From NCBI RefSeq assembly GCF_000429685.1, contig NZ_KE386940.1, positions 1 through 64,000 of the forward strand: 64,000 bases of DNA, in the 5' to 3' direction. The stretch comes from Salibacterium aidingense DSM 18341. Lineage in GTDB: Bacteria > Bacillota > Bacilli > Bacillales > Marinococcaceae. The notes beneath the pieces were generated by a model. The model saw nothing but the letters and a program-made list of their open reading frames with translations. It searched no databases and was not told where the DNA came from. Shown piece by piece: positions 26,462-35,618 of this stretch (position 1 is the first letter of the stretch; each line of letters begins with the position of its first letter). Both the position numbers and the translations under genes were made by a program.

Positions 26462-28615
26462 TTATCCGGAGCCTGCGCTGCTGGCTGCCGGTCGGATAGA
26501 AACGGCAGCCCGCTTGAAGCCAGGCATCCTGCAGACGGGGTCCAGGGCACTGTCAATGAGGCGGTTGATGTTTTGCTTGCCGCCCCAATGCATCGGAGCA
26601 AATAATGTATCTTGCCGTATCTCCTTTGAGACGGAGCAGCGAAGGGTGGCGGAACCGCGCCGGGAAGTGATTACTACGAGTTCCCCGGAGCGGATCCCGT
26701 ATTTTGCTGCGGTGTCGGGATGGATCGATACGTAAGATTCAAACTCCCGGGCGGCGAGACGAGAACTGCGCTGTGTCTGTTCTCCGGTTAAATAATGATT
26801 CATCGTACGTCCTGTTGTAATATAGAGTGGATATGTTTCGTCAATCTCTTCTTTGGAAACTTCTTCTGCGGCTGATTCAGTGAGAAAATGAGCCCGACCG
26901 TCTGCGGTGGCGAAGCTTTCTGAAAATAGGGTGGTTTCTTGTTTGGCATTTTCGGATGGGCACGGCCAGAAGACACCGGATTCTCTACGGATACGGTCGT
27001 ACGTCATGCCATAATAGTCTGCTTTGCCGCCGCGGGAGGCCAGCCTGAGTTCGTTAAAAATATCTTCGGCTTTTTCATAGGAGAATAACGTCCCCCGTCC
27101 CATGACTTCCGCTATGGCGGCCATGATCTGCCAATCATGCCGGCACTCTCCCGGAAGCGGCCGGGACGCTTCGCGCAGCGTGACCCGTCCTTCCACGTTC
27201 GTCAATGTCCCTTCATCTTCGAGATAAGAACTGGTGGGAAGAATAACATCGGCGTAGGAAGCGGATTCTGTCATGAACATTTCTGCTGCCACCATAAAGG
27301 ATACGGAAGAAAATGCTTTATGAACGAGATTGGCGTTTGGGTTGGAAACGACAGGATTGGAGCCGATGAGAATCAGACTTTTGATTTCTCCTTCTTCCAT
27401 GCGTTCCATCATTTCGTAGGCAGAAACGCCTTTGTCCGGCAGGTCCTTTTCTTTGACACCCCATATGTCTGCAATATAGCGTCGGTGTTCCGGGTTGTCG
27501 ATAAAACGATAGCCCGGGAGCTGATCCGCTTTCTGACCGTGTTCGCGGCCACCCTGCCCGTTCGCCTGGCCGGTAATGGCCCCGTAACCGCAGGCGTATT
27601 TGCCAATTTTGCCGGTAAGCAGCAGCAGGTGGAGAAAATGACGTACCGTTTCGTGGCCATTGATTTGCTGTTCAATGCCGCGTGCCGTCAAGATCATCCC
27701 GGTCGGGGCGGATGCGAATCGGTAGGCCGCTTCCTGAATGTCCTGCAGGGAAAGGCCGGTATCTTCAAAAGCTGTTTCCATATCGACGTTATTCAGCATG
27801 TCCCTTAGTTCGTCATAACCGGAGGTGCGTTCCCGGCAGAACGATTCATCGTGTAATTGATTTTGTAAAATATAGGTTTCGAGCAGGAGAGCGAGCTGCT
27901 TATCCTGGCCTGGCTTTATTTTTAAATGAAGATCTGCCATGGCGGCGGTATCGGTTTCTCTTGGATCAATGACGATCAGGAAACAGCCGTTCTGCCTTGC
28001 TTCTTCCAGATAAGGAACGAAGGTAGGCTGGCATTCGGAGACATTGGTGCCGGCAAGAATGATGCACTTAGCATCCGGAATCTGTTCGATGTGATTGGTG
28101 AAGCCGCGGTCGATTCCAAATGCTTTCATCCCTGCCGAAGCAGCGGAAGACATACAAAAACGGCCGTTGTAATCGACATATTTGGTGCCGAGTCCGACAC
28201 GGGCCAGTTTTCCGAGCAGATAAGCCTCTTCGTTGGTTAAAGAGCCCCCGCCATACAGGGAGACGGAGTTCGGACCATGTTTTCCCTGGAGATGGCTCAG
28301 ATTTTTCTGGATAACACTCAGGGCTTCTTCCCAATCTGCCTCTTGAAACGCTCCGTTCACTTTGATAAGGGGGGTGGTAATCCGTTCGGGGTGGACAGCA
28401 TGCTGATAGGCGTTTTTTCCTTTGACGCACAGCCTTCCTTTCGTCGTGGGATTATCCACCCCGATCGTACGATATTTGACGCGAGCCCCTTGTTTTTCCT
28501 CTAGAACTTTCTTTTTACACTGCATGCTGCAGAAGGGGCACTGGGTATGATAAACTATTTCTTCTGCTGCTTGCTGCTGTCGTTTACGGAAGGTAGCCAG
28601 CATCTGTTCACTCAT
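26462..28615 (-). CDS. nasC: Assimilatory nitrate reductase, molybdopterin catalytic subunit
   Basis: 717 residues from ATG 28615, behind GGGAGG at 7 bases; the longer frame start overlaps the upstream gene. The N-terminal Fe-S domain has Cys26-x2-Cys29-x3-Cys33-x29-Cys63, followed by the molybdopterin-dinucleotide oxidoreductase domains (YNGRFCMSSAASAGMKAFG, ILAGTNVSECQPTFVPYL, GQANGQGGREHGQKADQLPG) and a C-terminal binding domain (TGRTMNHYLTGEQTQRS). It reduces nitrate to nitrite in the cytoplasm with electrons from NasB, encoded 16 bp upstream. Size and gene order match B. subtilis nasB-nasC. Confidence 0.92.
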   Translation of the reverse strand: MSEQMLATFRKRQQQAAEEIVYHTQCPFCSMQCKKKVLEEKQGARVKYRTIGVDNPTTKGRLCVKGKNAYQHAVHPERITTPLIKVNGAFQEADWEEALSVIQKNLSHLQGKHGPNSVSLYGGGSLTNEEAYLLGKLARVGLGTKYVDYNGRFCMSSAASAGMKAFGIDRGFTNHIEQIPDAKCIILAGTNVSECQPTFVPYLEEARQNGCFLIVIDPRETDTAAMADLHLKIKPGQDKQLALLLETYILQNQLHDESFCRERTSGYDELRDMLNNVDMETAFEDTGLSLQDIQEAAYRFASAPTGMILTARGIEQQINGHETVRHFLHLLLLTGKIGKYACGYGAITGQANGQGGREHGQKADQLPGYRFIDNPEHRRYIADIWGVKEKDLPDKGVSAYEMMERMEEGEIKSLILIGSNPVVSNPNANLVHKAFSSVSFMVAAEMFMTESASYADVILPTSSYLEDEGTLTNVEGRVTLREASRPLPGECRHDWQIMAAIAEVMGRGTLFSYEKAEDIFNELRLASRGGKADYYGMTYDRIRRESGVFWPCPSENAKQETTLFSESFATADGRAHFLTESAAEEVSKEEIDETYPLYITTGRTMNHYLTGEQTQRSSRLAAREFESYVSIHPDTAAKYGIRSGELVVITSRRGSATLRCSVSKEIRQDTLFAPMHWGGKQNINRLIDSALDPVCRMPGFKRAAVSIRPAASSAGSG

Positions 28616-28631
28616 AGTTATTCCTCCCTGG

Positions 28632-30902
28632 TCATATTGAATGGATAACGGCGTTCCCTTGAGCGATTTCAATGTGCTCCTCGAGCGCCTGTATCAGCAG
28701 TTCCCTGTCGTCTTCGAGGAACAAGATTTCCCGGATTGTAACCGGAGAGAGGCGCAGGATCCAGTCGGCAAAGGGTTCCTCGAAAAAGGCGGTTTCGCGG
28801 AAATGTTGGATCGTTGTTTTCACCATATCTTCGACTTCCTGCTCCTGTGCAGCGTAAAGGATAATACGGCCGGTGTCTCCTTCGGCATGCATTTCCCAGG
28901 CGTCCTCGTTCCAGACGAGCCCAAGCTCATATTTTGATAACCCATCCGGGAACACGCTGGTAGTTCTGATTGTAAACGTGGAGGGAAACGATAACGTATA
29001 CAGGTTTCTCTCCAATCGATAAAACAACTCACGGTTACGGCGGGTTTCGATCGTGAACGGCTTCAGGTTGGCCCCGGCAAAAACGTGCTGGGGGAGGCCC
29101 GCTGCAGTGCATACCTCATTCATCTGTTCCTCCGTTATTTCGGAAAGCGAGAGGCGCTGGTCTGATTCGAATCGCAGCCGGGAACCGGGGAGGTTCTCCT
29201 GCAGCTTCATCCATTGCCGCAGTATATCACCGGAGTCATCGCCTCTGATCGGAAGAGAAGTAACGGTATAGCGGCCGTCCGCTTCTTCCAACACCCATGG
29301 TGCTTTCTGCCAGGCGATCTTTCCGGTAAGGGAAAAATAATACGTTAAAGCCGGAATACAGATGTCGCAGCCTTCGTTTTGCCATGCTGCCGAACGGAAG
29401 ACATCCTCCATTCTCTTCCATTCTCCTGAAAAAACTTTTTCTTTGACCTGCTCTTCTTCCCACATCGTACAGGAACAGAAAGTATTTACTGAGGCCTGGT
29501 CTTTACAGCGGTCAAACACCTGAAGCAGACTGGAAACATCCGCTGCACAGCCTCCGCATGAGGTCGAGGCCCGCGTGTCTTCCTGAATGGTAGCAGCACT
29601 TGCTTTTTCGGTACCTGCAATGTGGCGGAGAATGGTCCGTTTGTTGACCTGATTGCATTTACAGATCGTGGTTTCCGGTGTACAGTGCACGAGTTTTTCC
29701 GTTTTGCCTTCTCCAGAGAACAACTGAATTTTTTCTGACATCGATAAAGGCTTTTGGTTTTGCAGCCGTTCTGTGATGTCATCGGCGGTGGATGTATCCC
29801 CGAAAAGGACCGCTCCTTGGATAACATCATGCCTGAGCACCACCTTTTGGTAAAGCGGTCTTGTGCTGTCCGCCTGGACGATCACATGTGTGTCCTCTGA
29901 CTCTTCCATTCTGCCGCCGGTGAATAAATCAACCCCTGCAATTTTTAAATGGCTGTAGGAAGAGGATCCGTTGTAAGGGGAGGACGGTTTTCCGCATAGG
30001 TGAAGGGCGGCGGTATGGGCGTGTTCATATACCGGCGGCACAAGACCGTACGTTGTCCCGTTATGCTCCGCGCATTCTCCAATGGCATAGACACTGTCTG
30101 TGCTTGTTTTCATATAATCATCGACAAGAATGCCCCGGTTCACCGCCAGTCCGCTCTCTTCAGCCAGCTGGCTGTTCGGCAGGATACCGGCGGCAAACAA
30201 TACGGTATCGGCAGGAAGGGACGTACCATCCTGCAGGACCGCTCCCTTTACCTCCTGTCCTCCTGTTACTTCCTGAATGGATTGGCCGAAGTGAAACGTA
30301 ATCCCGTGTTTCTCCAATTCTTTTTGTAGATACTGAGAGGCGGTTTCGTCCAGCTGCGGCGGCAGCAAGGTATCGGCGCGCTGGATTACTTCCACCTTCG
30401 TTCCTGCTTTGGCAAGGCCGTAAGCTGCTTCCAGGCCGAGAAAGCCGCCGCCAACCACTACCGCTTTTTGTCTTCGGAAGGCGATGTCTTTCAGGCGGCG
30501 GGCATCCTCTAAAGTGCGGAAGGTTTGGACTCCTTTTTTGCCGCTTCCTGGAATATTCAGACGAACCGGGGAAGACCCCGCCGCGATCACAGCGTAATCA
30601 TAGCCGTACCGCTCTCCATTTTCGGTGAGGACGGTTTTTGCTGGTGGATCTATCTGTATGATTCGTTCATTTGTATGCACATGAATATCGTTATCGGCGT
30701 ACCAGTCTGAGTGATGAGGGTATAGAGCCGCTTCCCTATGTTCGGCCTGCAGCCAGCTAGAGAGTTTGACCCGGTTATAGGGTAGAAAGGGCTCTTCCCC
30801 GAACGCTTGAATGCTAAATTGCCCGGGCGCTTCGGCCACGATGGTTTCCATTAGACGCAGACTGCTCATACCGGTTCCGATCACAATTAATCTCTGTGTC
30901 AT
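28632..30902 (-). CDS. nasB: Assimilatory nitrate reductase, FAD/NADH electron-transfer subunit
   Basis: 756 residues from ATG 30902 (GAGGGGAGAG upstream). Order: FAD-binding (IVIGTGMSSLRLME), NADH-binding (AVVVGGGFLGLEAAYGLAKA, about 130-260), BFD-like [2Fe-2S] segment CKCNQV...CGGC (about 410-460), a second C-x-C...C-x2-C segment (FCSCTMW, GCDICIPALTYYF) and a C-terminal nitrite/sulfite-reductase ferredoxin-like half domain. It passes electrons from NADH to NasC. nasD/nasE nitrite reductase genes do not follow, so nitrite reduction must be encoded elsewhere. A weak TnrA-like box lies 30 bp upstream. Confidence 0.92.
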   Translation of the reverse strand: MTQRLIVIGTGMSSLRLMETIVAEAPGQFSIQAFGEEPFLPYNRVKLSSWLQAEHREAALYPHHSDWYADNDIHVHTNERIIQIDPPAKTVLTENGERYGYDYAVIAAGSSPVRLNIPGSGKKGVQTFRTLEDARRLKDIAFRRQKAVVVGGGFLGLEAAYGLAKAGTKVEVIQRADTLLPPQLDETASQYLQKELEKHGITFHFGQSIQEVTGGQEVKGAVLQDGTSLPADTVLFAAGILPNSQLAEESGLAVNRGILVDDYMKTSTDSVYAIGECAEHNGTTYGLVPPVYEHAHTAALHLCGKPSSPYNGSSSYSHLKIAGVDLFTGGRMEESEDTHVIVQADSTRPLYQKVVLRHDVIQGAVLFGDTSTADDITERLQNQKPLSMSEKIQLFSGEGKTEKLVHCTPETTICKCNQVNKRTILRHIAGTEKASAATIQEDTRASTSCGGCAADVSSLLQVFDRCKDQASVNTFCSCTMWEEEQVKEKVFSGEWKRMEDVFRSAAWQNEGCDICIPALTYYFSLTGKIAWQKAPWVLEEADGRYTVTSLPIRGDDSGDILRQWMKLQENLPGSRLRFESDQRLSLSEITEEQMNEVCTAAGLPQHVFAGANLKPFTIETRRNRELFYRLERNLYTLSFPSTFTIRTTSVFPDGLSKYELGLVWNEDAWEMHAEGDTGRIILYAAQEQEVEDMVKTTIQHFRETAFFEEPFADWILRLSPVTIREILFLEDDRELLIQALEEHIEIAQGNAVIHSI

Positions 30903-30931
30903 GGACTCTCCCCTCTCTTCTTCTATCTTCA

Positions 30932-30948
30932 CGTAAAAAAATGTCACA
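30932..30948 (-). promoter_or_regulatory. Possible TnrA/GlnR-type box upstream of nasB
   Basis: On the minus strand TGTGACATTTTTTTACG matches the TnrA consensus TGTNANAWWWTMTNACA at all but two defined positions. Nitrogen control of nasBC is established in B. subtilis. The site is only about 30-46 bases from the start codon, too close for the usual activating position near -49, so it is a candidate only. Confidence 0.3.
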
Positions 30949-31055
30949 GACTACTGTTTCGAGAGGAAATATTACAAACTTTTTTGAAAAGCGGGAAAGA
31001 AACGTTTCCCCTTTCTTCACGTCTAACGAGGCAGAAAAAGAAAAGGGGGTCTATT

Positions 31056-31967
31056 ATGTGGAAGTGGATGATGACTGTGCCGGCGGTGATATTGCTGATT
31101 CTTGCGGCTGCCTGTAATAATGAGGAATCACAGGAAGCACAACAAGATCAGGCCTCGACCGAAGAAGCTGCCAATGATGCAGGCACAGCTGAACAGTCGG
31201 CGCAGGACTCCAGCGGTCAGGCTGGTGGAAGCAGTGCAGATACTGGAGAGAATACAGAGGCAGCGGAAGATATCGATGCTTCGGACAGGATGGTGATTAA
31301 AACCGGAAACCTATCTATCGAAGTGGAGAACTTCCATGAAGCCGAGCAGCGGATTGAAACCCAGGTGGAAGATACGGGCGGCTACATCGTAGAGTCCGAC
31401 ATGCAGGTGAGTGCCGGCGGCGAACGGAGTGGATCGCTGTCCGTCCGGATTCCACAAGAAAATTTCTCTCCCTTCATGAATGGTCTTGAATCCGACAGTA
31501 TTCGTGTGCAGGAACGTTCGACCCAAGGGGAAGATGTTACCGAAGAATACGTGGATCTGGAATCCCGGCTGAGTTCTAAAGAAACCCAGGAAGAACGTCT
31601 GACTTCCTTTATGGAAGAAGCCGGGAATACCGACGCTCTCCTGCAGATTTCGGAAGACTTATCCGCCGTCCAGGAAGAAATCGAGCAGCTGAAAGGGCAG
31701 ATGAACTACCTGGAAAACCACGTGGCCTATTCCACCGTCGATATTCAGATACAGGAAAGCACCGGCTCTACCCTGCAAAGTGGAGAATCGCTGAACACGT
31801 GGGAGAAAGCGCAGAATCTATTCACACGGACGCTGAATGGAATCGTCCGCGCCGCATCCGGCATCGCCGTCTTTCTCATCGGCCTGTCCCCGGTCCTTGT
31901 TCCGCTGTTACTGCTTGCCGCAGGTAGTGCTTTCTTCTATAGAAAAAGGAAAAGAAATGAAGAATAG
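31056..31967 (+). CDS. DUF4349 lipoprotein
   Basis: 303 residues from ATG 31056 behind AAAAGGGGG. Lipobox LAAAC with Cys20, an acidic Gln/Ser/Glu-rich linker (about 22-85), then the DUF4349 domain: MVIKTGNLSIEVENFHEAEQ, TGGYIVESDM, GSLSVRIPQENF, LESRLSSKETQEERL and a coiled-coil, ending in a transmembrane helix (about 275-295) and RKRKRN. The topology is a lipid anchor plus a C-terminal membrane helix. The family is widespread in Firmicutes and its function is unknown. It is divergent from nasB. Confidence 0.88.
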   Translation: MWKWMMTVPAVILLILAAACNNEESQEAQQDQASTEEAANDAGTAEQSAQDSSGQAGGSSADTGENTEAAEDIDASDRMVIKTGNLSIEVENFHEAEQRIETQVEDTGGYIVESDMQVSAGGERSGSLSVRIPQENFSPFMNGLESDSIRVQERSTQGEDVTEEYVDLESRLSSKETQEERLTSFMEEAGNTDALLQISEDLSAVQEEIEQLKGQMNYLENHVAYSTVDIQIQESTGSTLQSGESLNTWEKAQNLFTRTLNGIVRAASGIAVFLIGLSPVLVPLLLLAAGSAFFYRKRKRNEE

Positions 31968-32037
31968 AGCAGGGAAGATATTCACCATTTTTTGCATTGG
32001 TGAGAAGAGATGCTGCAGAAATTATGGGACACGGCGG

Positions 32038-32450
32038 GAAGCTTTTAACGCGGGACTGGAGAAGGCAAAACCAGGTTCGAAAAAAGCAAGCTTGGACGAA
32101 TGGTGAACAAAACAGCGAGACAGCGGGGTTTTACCGTTATTAAAAATCTGACGGGACACGGGGTCGGACATGAGGAACCGGAGTATATTTTTAATTTCTT
32201 CTCGCGCTGGGATGATGAACTTTTAAAAAACGGTATGGTTCTCGCGTCTGTGCCCTTTATTTCTATATTTGAAGAAGAAATGTATCAATCTAACGATGGA
32301 TGGAGGTTTTTAACAAATGAAAGCGTGGTGGCGCAATTTGAACATACCATCAACGAAGGAAGGCCCGATTATTACGACATTGCAAGAGGGCCAACAGAGG
32401 TAAAAACGATGGATTCAGATAGACATAGGGAATGGCGAAACGTACGGTAG
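32038..32450 (+). pseudogene. Methionine aminopeptidase (type I) remnant
   Basis: Two frames carry pieces of MetAP. 32038-32106 reads EAFNAGLEKAKPGSKKASLD. From about 32120 a different frame reads RGFTVIKNLTGHGVGHEEPE, LLKNGMVLASVPFIS and DGWRFLTNESVVAQFEHTI. The N-terminal third of the gene is absent, a frameshift joins the pieces, residues are deleted where the family has GHGxGxxLHE (removing a metal-ligand His context), and the metal-binding Glu of the EP motif is replaced by Val in VPF. It cannot be functional. The closest type is the second MetAP of Bacillus (YflG-like). Confidence 0.8.
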
Positions 32451-32504
32451 GAATTTTAATGGAGGTTCTGGATTCTGCCGGTCCGTTTGAGTTTTTTCGC
32501 TGGC

Positions 32505-32598
32505 GGCTTTCGCTGATTCTGACCGTAAAGCATTTGAAGTGAAAACTGTTTCGGAAGATGGCCGCATGATTTCAGCCAAAGTAAACATGAAGCACTAA
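32505..32598 (+). pseudogene. Possible C-terminal gene fragment, unassigned
   Basis: A start-less frame ends in TAA at 32596-32598 and gives a protein-like tail (ADSDRKAFEVKTVSEDGR then MISAKVNMKH). It lies directly after the MetAP remnant and before a terminator, as if a second decayed gene ended here. I cannot name its family, and it may be chance. Confidence 0.3.
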
Positions 32599-32620
32599 GG
32601 ATAATAAGCAAACAAAGTAA

Positions 32621-32659
32621 AGCCCCATACCTGCTGAAAAAGCGGAATGGGGTTTTTTT
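32621..32659. terminator. Terminator between the decayed region and the DUF819 gene
   Basis: CCCCAT / ATGGGG with an inner GC continuation forms a hairpin (32623-32652) followed by seven T on the + strand. It probably served the genes now decayed upstream and may also act on the convergent DUF819 transcript. Confidence 0.75.
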
Positions 32660-32682
32660 CTTGTGTTCCTTTGTGATTATGC

Positions 32683-33882
32683 CTATCCCCCGGCGATCAT
32701 CTGGGCCAGTTTTCCACACAATAAGGCGGCATAGGTTCCGACCACGTTACCTAAAATACCCATCAATAGACCAACAGGTGCCAATGCCGGTTGGAACACC
32801 GAAGCCACAATCGGGGCAGAACTTGTTCCGCCGATATTACCCTGGGATCCGACAGCTACGAAAAACAACGGCGCTCTTAATAATCTGGCAGCACCAAAGA
32901 TACAAATGATATGAATAGCTAACCAAACAACTCCCATGAGAAGAAATTGGGGGGACTGCACAACATCTGCTAAATTTGCCTGTGCCCCGATGACGGTTAA
33001 GAATAAATATATTCCTAAATAACCGATTTTACTGGCACCGTAGTATTCCAGGTTTCTTACTTTTGTAAAGGAAAGAGCGATGCCAACAGCCGTAATGATA
33101 ATAAACGACCAAGTGGTAGTGCTCATAATATCACTTTTTGGAATAAAGTCCATGTCTGCGAATACACGAATGATATAGGATCCTGCCATCCCAATGCCTA
33201 AAATTCCAAACAGCTGTGGAAGCTGCAGCGGTTTAACATTTCTCTGCATATCTGTCGCAATATCTTCATTCACCCGCTTAATGGTAGAATTATCCGCCTC
33301 ATTCCACGCATTGAACTTATCTTGAAAACTGGATAATGCAATCATGACACCCATCCAACTGATGCCGACTAACGTGTCTGTCAAAATGACCGGACTTAAT
33401 ATATCATCAGGTGTCTTAAATGCTGAAATCATGGCACCCATGTTTGCTGTTCCGCCAATCCAGCTTCCAGCAAGGGCACCTACCCCACGCCAAGCGTCTT
33501 CCGGCAGGATGCCCTGGAATAGAGCAAAGGAAATCGGGCCGCCAATAACAACACCTATTGTCCCGGCCAGAAATAACACAATGGCTTTCCCGCCAAGCTT
33601 AATTGTAGCCGGAACGTTCGCGCTGATCATTAATAATAACAAACCTGCCGGCAGGATATACGTACTTAGAAAACTATATAAATCCGAACTTTGCGGAATA
33701 ATACCAAAGGTGGTGGAAAGCATTGGTAAAAAGTACATCCAGATTAAAGGGGGAGCATATCGAAAAAGCTTATTTATAAATTTATTATCTATCGTAGATA
33801 ACATAAATAGAATCCCGACAATGGCGATTAAATAAGCAAAAACAGCCATCGGATCTTGAATGACCGCCATATCCTTACCCAT
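32683..33882 (-). CDS. DUF819 family membrane protein (YjcL-like)
   Basis: 399 residues from ATG 33882 (GAGGTG at about 10 bases); a longer frame begins further upstream without a site. About ten hydrophobic helices and glycine-rich family blocks: GALAGSWIGGTANMGAM, VGSQGNIGGTSSAPIVASVF and LMGILGNVVGTYAALL. DUF819 belongs to the transporter-like superfamilies with inverted repeats; the substrate is unknown. Homologues often stand beside peptidase or amino-acid genes, and here an M20 peptidase operon lies upstream on the same strand, separated by a decayed RsbR gene. Confidence 0.85.
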   Translation of the reverse strand: MGKDMAVIQDPMAVFAYLIAIVGILFMLSTIDNKFINKLFRYAPPLIWMYFLPMLSTTFGIIPQSSDLYSFLSTYILPAGLLLLMISANVPATIKLGGKAIVLFLAGTIGVVIGGPISFALFQGILPEDAWRGVGALAGSWIGGTANMGAMISAFKTPDDILSPVILTDTLVGISWMGVMIALSSFQDKFNAWNEADNSTIKRVNEDIATDMQRNVKPLQLPQLFGILGIGMAGSYIIRVFADMDFIPKSDIMSTTTWSFIIITAVGIALSFTKVRNLEYYGASKIGYLGIYLFLTVIGAQANLADVVQSPQFLLMGVVWLAIHIICIFGAARLLRAPLFFVAVGSQGNIGGTSSAPIVASVFQPALAPVGLLMGILGNVVGTYAALLCGKLAQMIAGG

Positions 33883-34017
33883 GATGAGAAACACCTCTTG
33901 CTGTCCTTTGAAAATTTTTTCTATTGAATGATAATAAGACTCAGCCATTTTATCACTTTTTGAAAAATGTTCAAACGAAAAAAATTGTGAACTCTACCGT
34001 TATTGGGGGGTTCTTTG

Positions 34018-34340
34018 TCATTTGAAAAAAAGCAGGCTGGCTTTTGTTTCTACCCTGGACTCAAGATCGAGACCGATGTCGACTATTTTCTGGGAAACTT
34101 CAGGCCGTACACCGGTAACAATGGGATGGCTGCCCGTAATATGAAATCCCTCAATCACCCGCATCAGTTGATCTGCTGCTTCTTCAATGTCAGCGATGCC
34201 GGAAAGGTCAATAATCAAAGTCTAGATCCCCTGATCGCAGAAAGTCATCTGGTTTATCCATATGCGTGGTTAATTTTTCAAATTGTTCAATAAAAAGTAA
34301 TAGCGTCCCTTCGGATAGCCTGCACCCATCCCAGCTCCTG
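34018..34340 (-). pseudogene. RsbR-type STAS protein remnant
   Basis: The last 66 residues of the frame (IIDLSGIADIEEAADQLMRV, PIVTGVRPEVSQKIVDIGLD) are clearly homologous to the STAS domain of the intact RsbR-like protein at 39966. A second piece in another frame upstream (LFIEQFEKLTTHMDKPDDF) matches LWRFLEQYETLKQ of that protein. The segment linking the two is deleted, and the ORF has no N-terminus. It is a decayed paralogue lying between the DUF819 gene and the M20 operon. Confidence 0.75.
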
Positions 34341-34400
34341 TTATATAAGGAGAGGGGCAAAAGAAAAAAGTGCAAGAACGACTGCATCGAGCACCAAACA

Positions 34401-34437
34401 TTCCACCCCATCCTTAAGCTTTAAGGACGGGGTGGAA
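34401..34437. terminator. Strong hairpin downstream of the M20 peptidase gene
   Basis: TTCCACCCCATCCTTAA and TTAAGGACGGGGTGGAA (34401-34417, 34421-34437) pair over 17 bp with one mismatch around a 3-base loop. It lies 28 bp after the peptidase stop codon on the minus strand. A T-tract is weak on both strands. Confidence 0.6.
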
Positions 34438-34464
34438 GGAGAAGAAAAAGCATAGAGAACTTTA

Positions 34465-35610
34465 TTATAGTTTTGTCAAAATCCTCGCTAATAGGGCTGC
34501 TCTTACCGGGAGTTGATCCATCAAAATATGCTCGTGTTCTGCATGAGGACCTTCCCCGGCAGCTCCGAGCCCATCAAGTGTCGGGACGCCGAGAGCGGCG
34601 GTAAAACTTCCGTCGCTGCCACCGCCGACAGAGGCCTGCGTTAAAGACATACCGATCTCAGCAGCAGCCTCCTTCGCAAGTTGAAAAAGGTGTTCGGTCT
34701 GCTGGGTCTTTTCCATGGTAGGACGAACGATTCCGCCATGGACCTGCAGGGTGGTGTGCTCATTTATTGGGGCCAGGTTTTGTATAAGCTGATCCATCCG
34801 TTGGGCTTCCTGCATCGTTTTTACACGAACATCCACTTTCATTTCCGCGTATTCGGGAACGACATTGATTCCTTCTCCGCCCTGTGTGACACCGATATTT
34901 ACCGTTGTGCCTGCCTGATAATCCGTGAATTCATTCAGGTATAGAATTTGCTTGGCCATTTCTACATTAGCGCTGACGCCGTCCTGGTGATTATTTCCGG
35001 AATGGGCGGCAATTCCGTTTATTGTAATCGTGTACCGCAATACACCCTTTCTTTCTGTCTTGAGAGCCCCTGTTTCTCCCTGGGCTGCTTCCGGCACCAG
35101 CACAGCCTCACTGCGCCTGGCTTCTTTCTCGATGTAGGGCCGTGACGTGTAAGAAGCAATTCCTTCATGATCCCCGTTACATAAGACGACTATTTTTTTA
35201 GGGGGTATTATTCCCAGTTCTTTACATGCTTTAAGGGCCCATATCGTTTGAATAAGACCGCCTTTCATATCGATGGTCCCCGGGCCGTAGACTTTATTGC
35301 CATCGATGCGGAAAGAAAGACGGCCTTCTTCCCAAACGGTGTCAAAATGCCCGATGATCAACAGCTGCTTCTTTCCTTCTCCAAAGGTGAAGCGAAGATG
35401 ATCCCCTGTTTCCGTCTGGGAAATTACCTCCGGATTCAGACCGAGACGCTGGGAAAAAAGATCTGTTAACACTCGCCCGCATTGATCGACTAAATACTTA
35501 TCCGGGGTGGGGGAATCCGATTGTACCAGTGTTTTCAGGTCGGCGAGGATGTCAGATTGATGCCGCTGCAGGTAATACAATATATCTTTGATGACGGCCA
35601 CTCCTTCCAT
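34465..35610 (-). CDS. M20-family metallopeptidase (carboxypeptidase G2/ArgE-like)
   Basis: 381 residues. Metal and active-site blocks: LLIIGHFDTVW (His88, Asp90), GPGTIDMKGG (Asp114) and GAAGEGPHAEHEHI near the C-terminus; the dimerisation lid is 185-295. The block normally read as D-E-E-x-G-S is CNGDHEGIASYTSR, so His148-Glu149 stands where most relatives have Glu-Glu, plus one extra residue. The gene begins 8 bp after the RpiR stop codon with a weak ribosome site, so coupled translation is likely. Together with the YfcC-type transporter it suggests uptake and hydrolysis of a small peptide or N-acyl amino acid. Confidence 0.85.
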   Translation of the reverse strand: MEGVAVIKDILYYLQRHQSDILADLKTLVQSDSPTPDKYLVDQCGRVLTDLFSQRLGLNPEVISQTETGDHLRFTFGEGKKQLLIIGHFDTVWEEGRLSFRIDGNKVYGPGTIDMKGGLIQTIWALKACKELGIIPPKKIVVLCNGDHEGIASYTSRPYIEKEARRSEAVLVPEAAQGETGALKTERKGVLRYTITINGIAAHSGNNHQDGVSANVEMAKQILYLNEFTDYQAGTTVNIGVTQGGEGINVVPEYAEMKVDVRVKTMQEAQRMDQLIQNLAPINEHTTLQVHGGIVRPTMEKTQQTEHLFQLAKEAAAEIGMSLTQASVGGGSDGSFTAALGVPTLDGLGAAGEGPHAEHEHILMDQLPVRAALLARILTKL

Positions 35611-35618
35611 TTATACAT

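Noticed and set aside
27137-27808. 223-codon ORF opposite nasC
   Set aside because: Shadow of a GC-biased, well-supported molybdopterin enzyme gene; no recognisable domain.
32456-32719. 87-codon minus-strand ORF across the terminator before DUF819
   Set aside because: Its hydrophobic stretch comes from translating the terminator region and it overlaps the DUF819 3' end; no family features.
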